From JANRLT01 sp041736895 (lineage in GTDB: Bacteria > Planctomycetota > Planctomycetia > Pirellulales > JALHPA01): DNA of 13,015 nucleotides. Positions within the stretch are counted from its first letter, which is position 1. Each line of letters starts with the position of its first letter. Below the pieces are notes generated by a model. That model was not told where the DNA came from. It made no database searches and saw only the letters and a program-made list of their open reading frames with translations. Position numbers and translations under genes: made by a program. Positions 12,685-13,015 of the stretch are shown here, piece by piece. Location: contig JBGSSS010000177.1 of the NCBI GenBank assembly GCA_041736895.1, positions 1 through 13,015 of the forward strand, given 5' to 3'.

Positions 12685-13015
12685 TCACGCCGTGCGCGGC
12701 TGCTTCTCTGTGTTCAGCGTCTGAAACGCGCGCGGCAAGTACTTCAACAAGTCGCTCGCGATCATGGAAACCTGCCCGAGTTCGTCGGCCGCCATGTCTC
12801 CGGCGAGACCATGCACATGGCAGCCGAGTTGCGCTGCGGCGTGTGGGGCGAGGCCTTGGCCGAGCAAGGCGGCGATGACGCCGGTCAGGACATCGCCGGT
12901 GCCGCCGGTGGCCATGCCGGGGTTGCCCGTCTCGTTGAGTTCGTTCTGATCGCCGTTGGTGATGAGCGAGCGATGGCCTTTGAGAACGACAATGCAACGG
13001 TAGCGCGCGGCGAAC
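12685..13015 (-). CDS. nnrD: ADP-dependent NAD(P)H-hydrate dehydratase, C-terminal part
   Basis: The last 109 residues are visible; the start lies beyond the right edge. The enzyme repairs NAD(P)H hydrates by ADP-dependent dehydration, in the ribokinase-like fold. The visible part opens with RCIVVLKGHRSLIT, then the signature GNPGMATGGTGDVLTG (visible residues 30-45, with the catalytic base D41), then IAALLGQGLAPHAAAQLGCH and VHGLAGDMAADELG, and ends with SMIASDLLKYLPRAF. This is the family's normal C-terminus, so the gene is complete at this end. Whether an NnrE epimerase domain is fused at the N-terminus, as in YjeF proteins, cannot be seen. It is convergent with the shikimate dehydrogenase gene. 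The overlapping plus-strand frame in this region is a shadow. Confidence 0.93.
   Translation of the reverse strand, partial: FAARYRCIVVLKGHRSLITNGDQNELNETGNPGMATGGTGDVLTGVIAALLGQGLAPHAAAQLGCHVHGLAGDMAADELGQVSMIASDLLKYLPRAFQTLNTEKQPRTA

Overview
This is a G+C-rich bacterial window that most resembles a planctomycete (Planctomycetota, Pirellulales-like). That placement is an inference from style rather than from a marker gene: an envelope-rich gene set, short lipoproteins, a Gfo/Idh/MocA-like protein with a membrane tail, a stand-alone cytosolic GH88 enzyme, few strong Shine-Dalgarno sites, and gaps packed with palindromic repeats. There are no rRNA or tRNA genes, no CRISPR array and no transposase gene.

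Layout. 1-1123 (minus): an OmpR-type response regulator followed by the start of its sensor kinase, which runs off the left edge. 1481-2404 (minus): an M48 metallopeptidase, probably a lipoprotein. 2571-3860 (plus): an exported beta-lactamase-fold serine hydrolase. 4119-5369 (minus): an integral-membrane acyltransferase-3. 5850-6575 (plus): an ImmA/IrrE-type (DUF955) protein with an altered zinc motif, convergent with a Rieske ferredoxin (6606-6917, minus). 7085-8047 (minus): a lipid A/lysophospholipid acyltransferase. 8298-8801 (minus): a proline-rich lipoprotein. 8951-10198 (minus): a degenerate Gfo/Idh/MocA-like protein with two C-terminal membrane helices. 10453-11583 (plus): a GH88 unsaturated glucuronyl hydrolase. 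11763-12608 (plus): a shikimate dehydrogenase homologue with a changed substrate-anchoring motif. 12685-13015 (minus): the C-terminal part of ADP-dependent NAD(P)H-hydrate dehydratase, which runs off the right edge.

The genes do not form one pathway. Apart from the two-component pair they look like separate transcription units, with a loose theme of envelope building and upkeep (M48, beta-lactamase-fold hydrolase, two acyltransferases, lipoprotein).

The most unusual feature is the intergenic DNA. Nearly every gap carries a palindromic repeat, and several are inverted doublets of about 120-160 bp with a hairpin at each end, which is the architecture of REPINs (paired REP sequences). At least four such families are distinguishable. 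A separate 26-bp non-palindromic motif (called D here, starting GTTTAGCGGCGACTCG and ending GAGGAGCG) occurs five times. It abuts or overlaps stop codons at three loci, and at a fourth and fifth it forms inverted ends around a 274-bp non-coding stretch rich in stem-loops. The D motif is the best candidate here for something not yet described.
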